Assembly: GCF_004016515.1 (NCBI RefSeq)
Contig: NZ_SACT01000010.1
Location: 124,001-188,000 of the forward strand
DNA: 64,000 nucleotides
Source of the DNA: Rubrivivax albus
GTDB lineage: Bacteria > Pseudomonadota > Gammaproteobacteria > Burkholderiales > Burkholderiaceae_C
Direction: 5' to 3'
The notes beneath the pieces were generated by a model that was not told the origin of the DNA, made no database searches, and saw nothing but the letters and a program-made list of their open reading frames with translations. Every line of letters begins with the position of its first letter. Positions within the stretch are counted from its first letter, which is position 1. Positions 17,077 through 26,013 of the stretch are shown here, one piece after another. A program made the position numbers and the translations under genes.

Positions 17077-17123
17077 CGGGGGGAACCCGGCATTTTACGG
17101 GGGACGGTGGGATAATCCGGGCC

Positions 17124-17948
17124 ATGACGATCACGCTGAAGACCGCCGCCGACATCGAGGGCATGCGCGTCGCCGGCCGCCTTGCGGCCGAGGTCCTGGA
17201 CATGCTGACGCCGCACGTGGTGCCGGGCGTCACCACTGCGCAGCTGGACAAGCTGGCGCACGACCACATGGTGAACGTGCAGGGCACGGTGCCGGCCACG
17301 CTGGGCTATCAGCCGCCGGGCTACCCGGCGTACCCGGCGTCGTGCTGCACCTCGGTGAACCATCAGGTCTGCCACGGCATCCCGAACGACCGGCCGCTGA
17401 AGAACGGCGACATCGTCAACATCGACATCACCGTCATCAAGGACGGCTGGCATGGCGACACCAGCCGCATGTTCATCGTCGGCGAAGGCTCGATCCAGGC
17501 CAAGCGCCTGTGCCAGATCACGTACGAGGCCATGTGGAAGGGCATCGTCAAGGTGCGCCCCGGTGCGCGCCTGGGCGACATCGGCCACGCGATCCAGACG
17601 TTTGCCGAGAGCTCCGGGTTTTCGGTGGTGCGCGAGTTCTGCGGCCACGGCATCGGCAAGCGTTTCCACGAGGAGCCGCAGGTGCTGCACTACGGCCGCC
17701 CCGGCACGCTGGAGGAGCTGGTTCCGGGCATGATCTTCACCATCGAACCGATGATCAACGCCGGCCGGCGCGAGATTCGCGAGCTCGGCGACGGCTGGAC
17801 CATCGTCACCAAGGACCGCTCGCTGTCGGCGCAGTGGGAGCACACCGTGCTCGTCACCGAGACCGGCTACGAGGTGCTGACGCTGTCGGCCGGCTACCCG
17901 CCGCTGCCGGCCTTCGTGCAGCCGGCGGCGGCGCTGGCCACGTCCTGA
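17124..17948 (+). CDS. map: Methionine aminopeptidase, type I
   Basis: At 274 residues it has the normal length for bacterial type I MetAP, which removes the initiator methionine from new proteins in the cytoplasm. All five metal ligands are visible: two Asp in 'IDITVIKDGWHGDTSRMF', His in 'FCGHGIG', Glu in 'MIFTIEPMI' and Glu in 'AQWEHTVLVTE'. GATAAT (17111-17116) lies seven bases before the ATG and no Shine-Dalgarno is present, which suggests a leaderless or nearly leaderless transcript. glnD follows after 11 bases and selU overlaps glnD, so map leads a housekeeping operon. Confidence 0.96.
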   Translation: MTITLKTAADIEGMRVAGRLAAEVLDMLTPHVVPGVTTAQLDKLAHDHMVNVQGTVPATLGYQPPGYPAYPASCCTSVNHQVCHGIPNDRPLKNGDIVNIDITVIKDGWHGDTSRMFIVGEGSIQAKRLCQITYEAMWKGIVKVRPGARLGDIGHAIQTFAESSGFSVVREFCGHGIGKRFHEEPQVLHYGRPGTLEELVPGMIFTIEPMINAGRREIRELGDGWTIVTKDRSLSAQWEHTVLVTETGYEVLTLSAGYPPLPAFVQPAAALATS

Positions 17949-17959
17949 GCACGCCCACG

Positions 17960-20557
17960 ATGGACGACCGGCCCGCGGTGTCGGTGACCGCGTTGCGCGC
18001 CCGCGCGCGCGATGGCAAGGCGGCGCTGCTGGACGCCTTTCGCGATGCGCGGCCGACGATCTCCGCCGCGCAGACGCTGCTGCGCGCACTGGCGCGACAC
18101 GTCGACGGCATCCTGGCGGAGCTCTGGGCACAGGCGGGCCTGCCGAAGGCGGCATCGCTCGTGGCCGTGGGCGGCTTTGGCCGAGGCGAGCTGTTCCCGT
18201 ACTCCGACGTCGACGTGCTGGTGCTGCTGCCGGCGGCGCCCGATGCCGAGGTCAAGGCCGCGGTCGAGGCCTTCATCACCGGCTGCTGGGACGTCGGGCT
18301 GGAGATCGGCAGTTCGGTACGCACGCTGCCCGAGTGCCTGGACGAGGCGGCGCGCGACGTCACCGTGCAGACCTCGCTTCTGGAATCGCGCCTGATCTGC
18401 GGCAGCCGCAGCGCCTACACCGCGTTTGCGAAGGCGCAGGCCGCCGCGGTCGACCCCAAGGCCTTCCTGCGCGCCAAGTCGCTGGAGATGCGCCAGCGCC
18501 ACGTGAAGTACGAAGGCACCCCCTATGCGCTGGAGCCCAACTGCAAGGAAAGCCCGGGCGGCCTGCGCGACCTGCAGGTGGTGATCTGGGTGGCGCGCGG
18601 CGCCGGCCTGGGCGGCACCTGGGCCGAGCTGGCGGCCAAGGGCATCATCACGCCCTTCGAGGTGCGGCAGCTGCAGCGCAACGAGGGCCTGCTCAAGCTT
18701 ATCCGCGCGCGGCTTCACCTGGTGGCCGGCCGCCGCGAGGACCGGCTGGTCTTCGACCTGCAGACCGCCGTGGCCAACAGCTTCGGCCTCAAGCCACAGC
18801 GCGGGCAGCGCAATTCCGAGGCGCTGATGCACCGCTACTACTGGGCGGCCAAGGCGGTGACGCAGCTCAACCAGATCCTGATGCTGGGCATCGAGGAGAA
18901 GGTGCTGGGGTCCGAAGGCGCGCCGATGCGCCGCATCAACGCCCGCTTCCTGGACCGCGGCGGCATGCTCGAGGTGGCGCAGGACGACCTCTACGAGCGC
19001 AACCCCCACGCCATCCTCGAGACCTTCCTGGTCTATGCGCAGACGACAGGCATCAAGGGCCTGTCGGCACGCACGCTGCGCGCGCTCTACAACGCCCGCG
19101 AGGTGATGGACACGCGATTCCGGCACGACCCCATCAACCGGGAAGTGTTCATGGACATCCTGCGCCAGCCGCAGGGGATCACGCACGTGTTCCGGCTGAT
19201 GAACCAGACCTCGGTGCTGGGCCGCTACCTGTGGGTGTTCCGCCGCATCGTCGGGCGCATGCAGCACGACCTGTTCCACGTCTACACCGTGGACCAGCAC
19301 ATCCTGATGGTGCTGCGCAACGTGCGCCGATTCTTCATCCCGGAGCACGCGCACGAGTACCCCTTCTGCTCGCAGCTGGCGGCCGACTGGGACAAGCCCT
19401 GGCTACTCTACGTGGCCGCGCTGTTCCACGACGTGGCCAAGGGCCGCGGCGGCGACCACAGCGACCTGGGTGCCAAGGACGTGCGCCGCTTCTGCCGCGA
19501 GCACGGCATCGGCCCCGAGGACACGGCGCTTTGCGAGTTCCTCGTTCAGCATCACCTGACGATGAGCCGAGTGGCGCAGAAGGAGGACCTGTCCGACCCC
19601 GAGGTCATCGCGCGCTTTGCCAAGGTGGTGGGCACGCCGCGGCGGCTGACAGCGCTGTACCTGCTGACGGTGGCCGACATCCGCGGCACCAGCCCCAAGG
19701 TCTGGAACGCCTGGAAGGGCAAGCTGCTGCAGGACCTCTACCACACGACGCTGCGCGCGCTGGGCGGTGCCCAGCCCAACCAGCAGGCCGACATCGAGGC
19801 GCGCAAGGCCGAGGCTCGCCAGCGGCTGGCGCTGCAGTCGGCCCTGCCCGGTACAGAGGCGCCGCTGTGGGCGACGCTGGACACGCGCTACTTCGCCCGC
19901 CACGACGCCAGCGACATCGCCTGGCACGCGCGGGCGCTGTGGCGCCACGTGGACGCCGCGCAACCGGTGGTCTTCGCGCGGCCGGCGCCCATCGGCGAAG
20001 GTCTGCAGGTGCTGGTCTATGCACCCGATGCGCCGGAGCTGTTCGCGCGCATCTGCGGCTACTTCGACGCCGCCGCGTTCAGCATCCTCGACGCCCGTGT
20101 CCACACCACGGCCAAAGGCTACGCGCTGGACACCTTCCTGGTGGAAAGCCACCACGTGGTGGAGCACACCGCCTCGGCCTACCGTGACCTGGTGGCCCTG
20201 GTGGAACACCAGCTGCCGGCCGCCCTGCGGGCCGACGGGCCGCTGCCCGAGCCCAGCCGCGGCCGGCTGTCGCGCCGGGTGCGATCGTTCCCCGTGACAC
20301 CGCGCGTGTCGCTGACGCCCGACGAGCGTGCGCAGCGCTACCTGCTGACGATCAGCGCCAGTGACCGCACCGGCCTGCTCTACGCCATCGCCCGCGTGCT
20401 GGCGAAGAACCGCATCAACCTGCAGCTGGCCAAGATCAGCACGCTGGGCGAACGCGTGGAGGACACCTTCCTCGTCGACGGCCCGGTGCTGCAGCACGCC
20501 AAGGCACAGCTGCGCATCGAGAGTGAGTTGCTCGACGCCGTGGCCACGCCGGCATGA
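17960..20557 (+). CDS. glnD: PII uridylyltransferase / uridylyl-removing enzyme
   Basis: This 865-residue protein is the bifunctional nitrogen sensor that uridylylates and deuridylylates PII proteins in response to glutamine. The nucleotidyltransferase motif GGFGRGELFPYSDVDVL gives D83 and D85 as metal ligands. The central HD domain has 'LFHDVAKGRGGDHSDLG'. Two ACT domains lie at the C-terminus ('LQVLVYAPDAPELFARICGYF' and 'LLTISASDRTGLLYAIARVL'). The start is the ATG at 17960, 11 bases after map; the frame is open upstream but only inside map. Its last codon overlaps selU (ATGA). Confidence 0.97.
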   Translation: MDDRPAVSVTALRARARDGKAALLDAFRDARPTISAAQTLLRALARHVDGILAELWAQAGLPKAASLVAVGGFGRGELFPYSDVDVLVLLPAAPDAEVKAAVEAFITGCWDVGLEIGSSVRTLPECLDEAARDVTVQTSLLESRLICGSRSAYTAFAKAQAAAVDPKAFLRAKSLEMRQRHVKYEGTPYALEPNCKESPGGLRDLQVVIWVARGAGLGGTWAELAAKGIITPFEVRQLQRNEGLLKLIRARLHLVAGRREDRLVFDLQTAVANSFGLKPQRGQRNSEALMHRYYWAAKAVTQLNQILMLGIEEKVLGSEGAPMRRINARFLDRGGMLEVAQDDLYERNPHAILETFLVYAQTTGIKGLSARTLRALYNAREVMDTRFRHDPINREVFMDILRQPQGITHVFRLMNQTSVLGRYLWVFRRIVGRMQHDLFHVYTVDQHILMVLRNVRRFFIPEHAHEYPFCSQLAADWDKPWLLYVAALFHDVAKGRGGDHSDLGAKDVRRFCREHGIGPEDTALCEFLVQHHLTMSRVAQKEDLSDPEVIARFAKVVGTPRRLTALYLLTVADIRGTSPKVWNAWKGKLLQDLYHTTLRALGGAQPNQQADIEARKAEARQRLALQSALPGTEAPLWATLDTRYFARHDASDIAWHARALWRHVDAAQPVVFARPAPIGEGLQVLVYAPDAPELFARICGYFDAAAFSILDARVHTTAKGYALDTFLVESHHVVEHTASAYRDLVALVEHQLPAALRADGPLPEPSRGRLSRRVRSFPVTPRVSLTPDERAQRYLLTISASDRTGLLYAIARVLAKNRINLQLAKISTLGERVEDTFLVDGPVLQHAKAQLRIESELLDAVATPA

Positions 20558-21618
20558 GTCTCAAGCCCGTCACGGCCGACGAGTACCTGGCCGACCCCGT
20601 AGCCTGGGATGCGGTGATCGACGCCCGCTCGCCGTTGGAGTTCGCCGAGGACCGCCTGCCCGACGCGCTCAACTGGCCGGTGCTGGACGACGAGGAGCGC
20701 CGCATCGTCGGCACCACCTACAAGCAGGTCTCGGCGCTGGAGGCACGCAAGATCGGCGCGGCCATGGCGGGGCGGCGCATCGCCGGGCACCTGGACGCCT
20801 TCATCGCCGACAAGCCGCGCGAATGGCGGCCGCTGGTCTACTGCTGGCGCGGCGGACAGCGCTCCGGCAGCCTGGCCTGGTTCCTGTCGCAGATCGGCTT
20901 TCGCACCGGGCAGTTGCAGGGCGGCTACAAGGCCTTCCGTGCCGTGGTGCGCGCGCAGCTGGACACGCTGCCGCAGGCGCTGGACTTCGTCGTTCTGGCC
21001 GGGCGCACCGGCAGCGGCAAGACGCGGCTGCTGCAGGCGCTGTCGGCCCAGGGCGCCCAGGTGCTGGACCTGGAGGGACTGGCGCATCACCGCGGTTCGG
21101 TGCTCGGCGCCCTGCCCGGCCTGCCGCAGCCCACGCAGAAGGCCTTCGACACGCGCGTGTGGCAGGCGCTGCGCGCCTGCGTGCCGGGGCGGCCCGTGTT
21201 CGTGGAAAGCGAAAGCGCCCGCATCGGCAGCCTGCGCGTGCCCGAAGCGCTGCTGCTGCGCATGCGCGGCCACGGCCGCGTGGTGCGGGTGGAGATGCCG
21301 CTGGCCAGTCGCGTGCAGCTGCTGCTGGAGGACTACGCCTTCTTCGCCGACGACGTCGACGGGTTCTGCGCCAAGCTCGACACGCTGATCGAGCTGCAAG
21401 GCCGCGAACGTGTGCACGGCTGGCAGGCACAGGCACGGGCCGGGCAGTGGGCGTCCCTGTTCGAGCGCCTCATGGCCGAGCACTACGACCCCCTCTACGA
21501 CCGCTCCATGCGCAAGCATTTCGCCACCCTGTCGCAGGCGCCGGCCGTGCCGCTGGCCGATGGCGGCCCGGCGGCACTGGACGCGGCCGCGGTGGCCCTG
21601 CTGACCGGCACCGATTGA
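20554..21618 (+). CDS. selU: tRNA 2-selenouridine / geranyl-2-thiouridine synthase
   Basis: A 354-residue SelU/MnmH (YbbB) protein, which geranylates and selenates 2-thiouridine at the tRNA wobble position. The N-terminal rhodanese domain carries the active cysteine C97 in 'VYCWRGGQRSGSLAW', and a P-loop 'LAGRTGSGKTRLL' begins near residue 149. The ATG overlaps the glnD stop by four bases, implying coupled translation. No selenophosphate synthase (selD) is in the window, so selenium use cannot be inferred from here alone. Confidence 0.92.
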   Translation: MSLKPVTADEYLADPVAWDAVIDARSPLEFAEDRLPDALNWPVLDDEERRIVGTTYKQVSALEARKIGAAMAGRRIAGHLDAFIADKPREWRPLVYCWRGGQRSGSLAWFLSQIGFRTGQLQGGYKAFRAVVRAQLDTLPQALDFVVLAGRTGSGKTRLLQALSAQGAQVLDLEGLAHHRGSVLGALPGLPQPTQKAFDTRVWQALRACVPGRPVFVESESARIGSLRVPEALLLRMRGHGRVVRVEMPLASRVQLLLEDYAFFADDVDGFCAKLDTLIELQGRERVHGWQAQARAGQWASLFERLMAEHYDPLYDRSMRKHFATLSQAPAVPLADGGPAALDAAAVALLTGTD

Positions 21619-21664
21619 CCACCATCAAGCCGCACCGCCCATTGGCGTGGCAGCATCCGACCCC

Positions 21665-22441
21665 ATGCAGCGCTCGCCGGCCGTCGAGGCCTCCCGCCGA
21701 TTCCGGCCCCGCACGATCCCGCTGAGCCAGCCGCTGCGCTGGCTGGAGCGCGGCGCGGTGGACTTCACGCGCAATCCTGGCCCTGGTCTGCTGCACGGGC
21801 TGCTGGCGGCGCTGTTCGGCGGCGTGCTGTTCGTGCTGGCCGGCCAGCACTTCTGGCTGGTGGCCGGCGCCTTCAGCGGCTTCCTGATCGTGGCACCGCT
21901 GGCAGCCACCGGCCTGTACGCCGTCAGCCGGGCGATGGAGCGTGGCGAACCGGCGGGCTTTCGTGCCGCGTTGGCCGTGTGGCACCCGCGGAACCTGCGG
22001 CTGGTGGGCTTCGGCGTGCTGCTGGCGCTGGCCGGCACCGGATGGGTGATGACCTCGGGCGCACTGATCATCGGCTTCGCGCCGGCGCCGGTGCTGGGCC
22101 CGAAGGATTTCCTGCAGGTGGTGCTGCTGGGCGACGGCTGGCTGTTCGAGGTCTGGCTGATGCTGGGCGCCATCCTGGCAGCACCGGTGTTCGCCAGTTC
22201 GGTGGTCGCGATCCCGATGCTGCTGGACCGCGACGAAGCGCTGCCCGTGGCCATCTACACCAGCTGGCGCGTGGTGATGGAGGACCCCGTGCCGCTGGCG
22301 CTGTGGGCTGGCATCATCATGGCGCTGACGGCGCTGGGCATGGCCACGGCACTGACCGGGCTGATTGTCATCCTGCCGTGGCTGGCCCACGCCAGCTGGC
22401 ACGCCTACCGCGACCTGGTGGAGCTGCCGCCCGAAGGCTGA
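21665..22441 (+). CDS. DUF2189 integral membrane protein
   Basis: A 258-residue multi-pass membrane protein with the opening typical of DUF2189: 'TIPLSQPLRWLERGAVDFTRNPGPGLLHGLL'. About six hydrophobic segments follow, including 'LAALFGGVLFVLAG', 'GFLIVAPLAATGLYAVSRAME' and 'TALTGLIVILPWLAHASWHAY'. The start could be the ATG at 21665 or an earlier in-frame ATG at 21647. Function unknown. It sits between selU (46-base gap) and the DUF2788 gene (6-base gap), so it may continue the map operon. Confidence 0.8.
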   Translation: MQRSPAVEASRRFRPRTIPLSQPLRWLERGAVDFTRNPGPGLLHGLLAALFGGVLFVLAGQHFWLVAGAFSGFLIVAPLAATGLYAVSRAMERGEPAGFRAALAVWHPRNLRLVGFGVLLALAGTGWVMTSGALIIGFAPAPVLGPKDFLQVVLLGDGWLFEVWLMLGAILAAPVFASSVVAIPMLLDRDEALPVAIYTSWRVVMEDPVPLALWAGIIMALTALGMATALTGLIVILPWLAHASWHAYRDLVELPPEG

Positions 22442-22447
22442 CCGCCC

Positions 22448-22666
22448 ATGTTCGGCTACACCGAGGAGCAGATCGCCTGGTTCGGGCTGACGTTCGGCGT
22501 CACGGCCTTCATGCTGTACATGGTCTTCATCGTGCTGCAGCTGGCGCGCGAGTCGAAGGCCGGCAAGTTCGGCACCTTCGTCCTGCTCCTGGTGCTCGGC
22601 TTCGGCCTGCTGGGCTTCGCGGCCAAGGGTCTGATCAAGTACTTTCTGGCCGGGGTGGGCGAATGA
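22448..22666 (+). CDS. DUF2788 small membrane protein
   Basis: A 72-residue protein with two membrane helices, 'FGLTFGVTAFMLYMVFIVLQLA' and 'FGTFVLLLVLGFGLLGFAAKGLI', joined by 'RESKAGK'. This is the pattern of the DUF2788 family common in betaproteobacteria. Its stop overlaps the start of the YitT-family gene, so the two are probably translated together. No function is known. Confidence 0.8.
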   Translation: MFGYTEEQIAWFGLTFGVTAFMLYMVFIVLQLARESKAGKFGTFVLLLVLGFGLLGFAAKGLIKYFLAGVGE

Positions 22667-23274
22667 ACGCGACCGCCGCGCCGAGTCGGCACAGCCTGTT
22701 CGACGACGCCCAGGGTCTGCTCACGGGCACGCTGTTCGTGGCGCTGGCGCTGGTGATGTTCCGCCAGGCCGGGTTGGTGACGGGCGGCACGGCAGGGCTG
22801 GCCTTCATCGCGCACTATGCGCTCGGCGTGCCGTTCGGCGCGGCCTTCTTCGCCATCAACCTGCCCTTCTATGCGCTGGCGTGGCGGCGCATGGGCGCAC
22901 GTTTCACGCTCAAGACCTTTGCTGCCGTGGCGCTGCTGTCGCTGCTGGCCGAGGCCGTGCCGCGCTGGGTGGTGCTGCAGTCGGTGCACCCGGCCTTCGC
23001 GGCGCTGGGCGGCGGGCTGCTGATGGGCGCGGGGCTGCTGATCCTGTTCCGCCACCGCGCCAGCCTGGGCGGGCTGAACGTGCTGGTGCTGTGGCTGCAG
23101 AACACCCGCGGCTGGCGCGCGGGCAAGGTGCAGATGGGCCTGGATGCGCTGATCCTGCTGGCGGCCAGCCCGTGGATCGGCGCCCAGGCGCTGCTGTGGT
23201 CGGTGCTGGCCGCGGTGGCGCTGAACTTCGCGCTCGCGGTGAACCACAAGCCCGGGCGCTACGCCGCGGTCTGA
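22663..23274 (+). CDS. YitT family (DUF161) membrane protein
   Basis: A 203-residue multi-pass protein with the YitT/DUF161 pattern. The first helix region reads 'GTLFVALALVMFRQAGLVTGGTAGLAFI', followed by 'FFAINLPFYALAWRRMG' and a glycine-rich stretch 'GGGLLMGAGLLILFRHRASLGGLNVL'. The usual C-terminal DUF2179 domain is absent, as in the short proteobacterial members. It starts at the ATG at 22663, overlapping the DUF2788 stop by four bases. Probably a transporter of unknown substrate. Confidence 0.75.
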   Translation: MNATAAPSRHSLFDDAQGLLTGTLFVALALVMFRQAGLVTGGTAGLAFIAHYALGVPFGAAFFAINLPFYALAWRRMGARFTLKTFAAVALLSLLAEAVPRWVVLQSVHPAFAALGGGLLMGAGLLILFRHRASLGGLNVLVLWLQNTRGWRAGKVQMGLDALILLAASPWIGAQALLWSVLAAVALNFALAVNHKPGRYAAV

Positions 23275-23450
23275 GGCCCGCCACTTGACCGCCGCCACGC
23301 GCCCGTGACAGCATGCCGGCGGCGCGCAGGGCGCCACCGGGTCTGCGGACAGGGTCGAACCCACCTGACACGCTTGCGTGCGCCACCGCGTCGCCGTCGC
23401 CTCGTGCGGCCCGCTGCTGCAGACCCCGGGCCCCCGCACGGAGGATCATG

Positions 23451-24962
23451 ATGAGCCGCGCCCTGCCGCCCCTGCCCCACCCCGACCACCTGCGCCGTCA
23501 GGCCAAGGATCTGCTGCGTGCCTGGCGCGCTGGCGATGTCGCAGCCCTGGCGCGCGCCAGCGCGTGGCAGTTGCAGCCGCCCTGGCAGCTGGCCGCGGCA
23601 CAGTTCGTCATCGCCCGCGAACACCAACAGGCCAGCTGGCCGCGCCTGATGGCGGCGGTGGACGCCCGCCGTGCCACCGCACTGGACGAGGCGGACTTCG
23701 TGGCCGAAACCGTCGCACTGGCGCTGGGGCGCGGATGGAACGCCCCGCAGCCGGCGCGCGCGCTGGCCGGGCTGGCGGCCCGCCCGGTGTCGCACCCTGC
23801 CCTGGCGCTGCTGCGGGGCCAGGCCGACGAAGCGCTGTCGCTGCTGTCGGGCACGGCTTTGCACGCCAATTTGCCGCCCTGGCAGGCGCCACCGCTGGTC
23901 TACGCCGCGGCCTCCGGCCTGGCGCGGCTGGACAGCCATCGCACGGCGCTGGAACACACGGTGCAGACCCTGCTCGACCACGGGGCGGACCCCAACGCCA
24001 CCTGGACCGACCCCGACAACCCCGGCCAACCCCTCCCGGTGCTCTACGGCGCGGTGGCGCGGTCACGGAGCCTGGGCATCGTCGAACGCCTGCTGGCCGC
24101 CGGCGCCGACCCCAACGACAACGAGTCGCTCTACCACGCCGCCGAACGCGACGATCCCGCCTTCATGAGCGCCCTGGTGCGTGCGGGTGCGCGCTGGACG
24201 GGCACGAATGCGCTGTTCCGGCAGCTGGACCACGAGCATCCGGCCGGCCTGGCCGCGGCCTTGGCGCTGGGCGCCGACCCGAACGAACGCGGCCCCGGTG
24301 GACGCCGCGCCCTGCACCACGCGCTGATGCGCGGCCGGGGCGCCGACAGCGTGCGGCGGCTGCTGGACCACGGTGCCGACCCGGCCGCGCCGGACGACGT
24401 GGGCTTCATCGCGGCGGACTACGCGGTGCGTGCCGGCGATCGCGCGTCGCTGGCGCTGCTGCCGACGCCAGGCGCCGCGCCGCGCACGATGCGCGACGAA
24501 GAGGCCTTCGCGGCCGCCTGTGCCGCGGCGGACGAGGCCCAGGCCCGCACGCTGCTGGCCCGCGATGCGAAGCTCGTGTCACGCCTGCCGCCACACCTGC
24601 TGCGCCTGCTGCCCGAGCAGGCCCAGCGCGGCCGCCACGACGCCGTCGCGCTGATGCTGGCCCTGGGCTGGCCGGTGGCCGTGAAGGGTGACTGGGACGC
24701 CAGCGCGTTGAACCAGGCCGCCTTCCGCGGCGACGCCGCGATGGTGCGCCTGCTGCTGGCGCATGACGCGCATTGGGACGAGCGCAACGGCTACGGCGGC
24801 AACGTGGTGGGGAGTTGCCTGCATGCCGCGTGCAACGAGCCGGTGGCCGGTGGGGACTACGCCGCCGTGCTTGGCCTGCTGCTCGATGCCGGCGCGCCCG
24901 CACCGGAAGACCTGGACGCGCTGCCTTCCGACCTGCAGGACGTGATCAACGCAAGGGCGTGA
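23451..24962 (+). CDS. Ankyrin-repeat protein
   Basis: A 503-residue soluble protein. The N-terminal 130 residues ('HPDHLRRQAKDLLRAWRAGD', 'QFVIAREHQQASWPRLMA') are a segment often seen before ankyrin repeats in proteobacteria. Repeats follow with the signature pattern: 'VQTLLDHGADPNATW', 'VERLLAAGADPND', 'RRALHHALMRGRGADSVRRLLDHGADP', 'NQAAFRGDAAMVRLLLAHDA' and 'VLGLLLDAGAP'. I choose the ATG at 23451 because GGAGG ends six bases upstream; ATG 23448 is too close. Ankyrin repeats bind proteins; no partner is indicated. A hairpin follows the stop directly. Confidence 0.8.
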   Translation: MSRALPPLPHPDHLRRQAKDLLRAWRAGDVAALARASAWQLQPPWQLAAAQFVIAREHQQASWPRLMAAVDARRATALDEADFVAETVALALGRGWNAPQPARALAGLAARPVSHPALALLRGQADEALSLLSGTALHANLPPWQAPPLVYAAASGLARLDSHRTALEHTVQTLLDHGADPNATWTDPDNPGQPLPVLYGAVARSRSLGIVERLLAAGADPNDNESLYHAAERDDPAFMSALVRAGARWTGTNALFRQLDHEHPAGLAAALALGADPNERGPGGRRALHHALMRGRGADSVRRLLDHGADPAAPDDVGFIAADYAVRAGDRASLALLPTPGAAPRTMRDEEAFAAACAAADEAQARTLLARDAKLVSRLPPHLLRLLPEQAQRGRHDAVALMLALGWPVAVKGDWDASALNQAAFRGDAAMVRLLLAHDAHWDERNGYGGNVVGSCLHAACNEPVAGGDYAAVLGLLLDAGAPAPEDLDALPSDLQDVINARA

Positions 24963-25237
24963 AAGTACAAGCGCCGGCCAGAGGCCGGCGCTCAACCGTC
25001 ATGCTGGAGCCCCAGCCTGGAGGGAGCCGAAGGCCGCGGCTCCGACAGCCCTGAGGGCTGTCGGACGACCCGAGGGGCCAGAGCTCTGCGAGGGCGCGGC
25101 CTGCAAGGCTCGGGGGAGCAGAACGTTCACCCGCAGGATGAGCGCCGGCTCGCCAGCGCCCCAGCCGGCGCGCGCGAGACGCGCGCCGTCGTTCGCGAGG
25201 CGTGTGACCGTCCGCAGGGACGGTCACACGTCCACGC
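24963..25237. repeat. Intergenic cluster of strong hairpins
   Basis: Three perfect inverted repeats lie in 260 bases between the convergent ankyrin and phaB genes. They are a 10-bp stem at 24970-24979 / 24983-24992, an 11-bp stem at 25041-25051 / 25055-25065, and a 13-bp stem at 25201-25213 / 25218-25230. None has a T-run. Two of them might terminate transcription from either side. The density and GC content suggest a dispersed palindromic element of the REP type or a structured RNA. I found no credible gene inside. Confidence 0.55.
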
Positions 25238-25975
25238 TCACCCCATGTGCAGGCCGCCGTTGCAGCTGAAGTCGGCCCCCGTGGTGAAGCCGGAATCCGG
25301 CCCGGCCAGCCAGGCGACGACCGAGCCGATCTCCTCCGGCGTGCCCAGGCGCTTGACCGGGATGGTGGCGACGATCTTCTCCAGGATCTCGGGCTTGATG
25401 GCGCGGACCATGTCGGTGCCGATGTAGCCCGGGCTCACGGTGTTGACCGTCACGCCCTTGGCCGCCAGCTCCTGCGCCAGGGCCATCGTGAAGCCGTGCA
25501 TACCGGCCTTGGCGGCGGAATAGTTGGTCTGGCCGGCCTGGCCCTTCTCGCCGTTCACCGAGCTGATCTGGATGATGCGGCCCCAGCCACGCTCCACCAT
25601 GTCCGGCACCACCTGCTTGGTGACGTTGAACATGCTGTTGAGGTTGGTGTCGATGACGGCCTTCCAGTCGTCGGGCGACATCTTCAGGAACATGCGGTCG
25701 CGCGTGATGCCGGCGTTGTTGACCAGCACGTCGATCGGGCCGTGCTCTTCCTTGGCCTTGGTGAAGGCGGCCACGGTGCTGTCCCAGTCGGCCACGTTGC
25801 CGACGCTGGCGTAGAAGGTGTAGCCCTCGGCCTTCTGTTCGTCCAGCCACTTCTGGAAGTCCCGGGTGGGGCCGCAGCCGGCGATGACCTTGAAGCCTTC
25901 CTTGGCCAGGCGCTGGCAGATCGCGGTGCCGATGCCGCCCATGCCGCCGGTGACGTATGCAACTTTCTGACTCAT
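25238..25975 (-). CDS. phaB: Acetoacetyl-CoA reductase
   Basis: A 245-residue short-chain dehydrogenase that reduces acetoacetyl-CoA to (R)-3-hydroxybutyryl-CoA with NADPH, the second step of PHB synthesis. The nucleotide-binding motif is TGGMGGIG near residues 9-16, followed by 'LVNNAGITRD' and the catalytic Ser and Tyr in 'IQISSVNGEKGQAGQTNYSAAKAG'. It is the last gene of phaC-phaA-phaB, 38 bases after phaA, with a good GGAGG ribosome site seven bases before the ATG. A 13-bp hairpin lies just past its stop. Confidence 0.96.
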   Translation of the reverse strand: MSQKVAYVTGGMGGIGTAICQRLAKEGFKVIAGCGPTRDFQKWLDEQKAEGYTFYASVGNVADWDSTVAAFTKAKEEHGPIDVLVNNAGITRDRMFLKMSPDDWKAVIDTNLNSMFNVTKQVVPDMVERGWGRIIQISSVNGEKGQAGQTNYSAAKAGMHGFTMALAQELAAKGVTVNTVSPGYIGTDMVRAIKPEILEKIVATIPVKRLGTPEEIGSVVAWLAGPDSGFTTGADFSCNGGLHMG

Positions 25976-26013
25976 GTCTTCCTCCAGTTAAATCCGGTTG
26001 ATGTGATCCGACT

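Noticed and set aside
11734..17115. A 1,793-codon open frame on the plus strand opposite the AAA ATPase and purL
   Set aside because: It is the antisense shadow of two well-supported minus-strand genes. It has low-complexity His/Gln/Arg-rich sequence and no recognisable domain. Very high GC at third positions keeps such frames open.
24946..25227. A 93-codon minus-strand frame in the ankyrin-phaB gap
   Set aside because: It is built almost entirely from the arms of three hairpins, has no ribosome site and no protein-like pattern, so a structured non-coding element is more likely.
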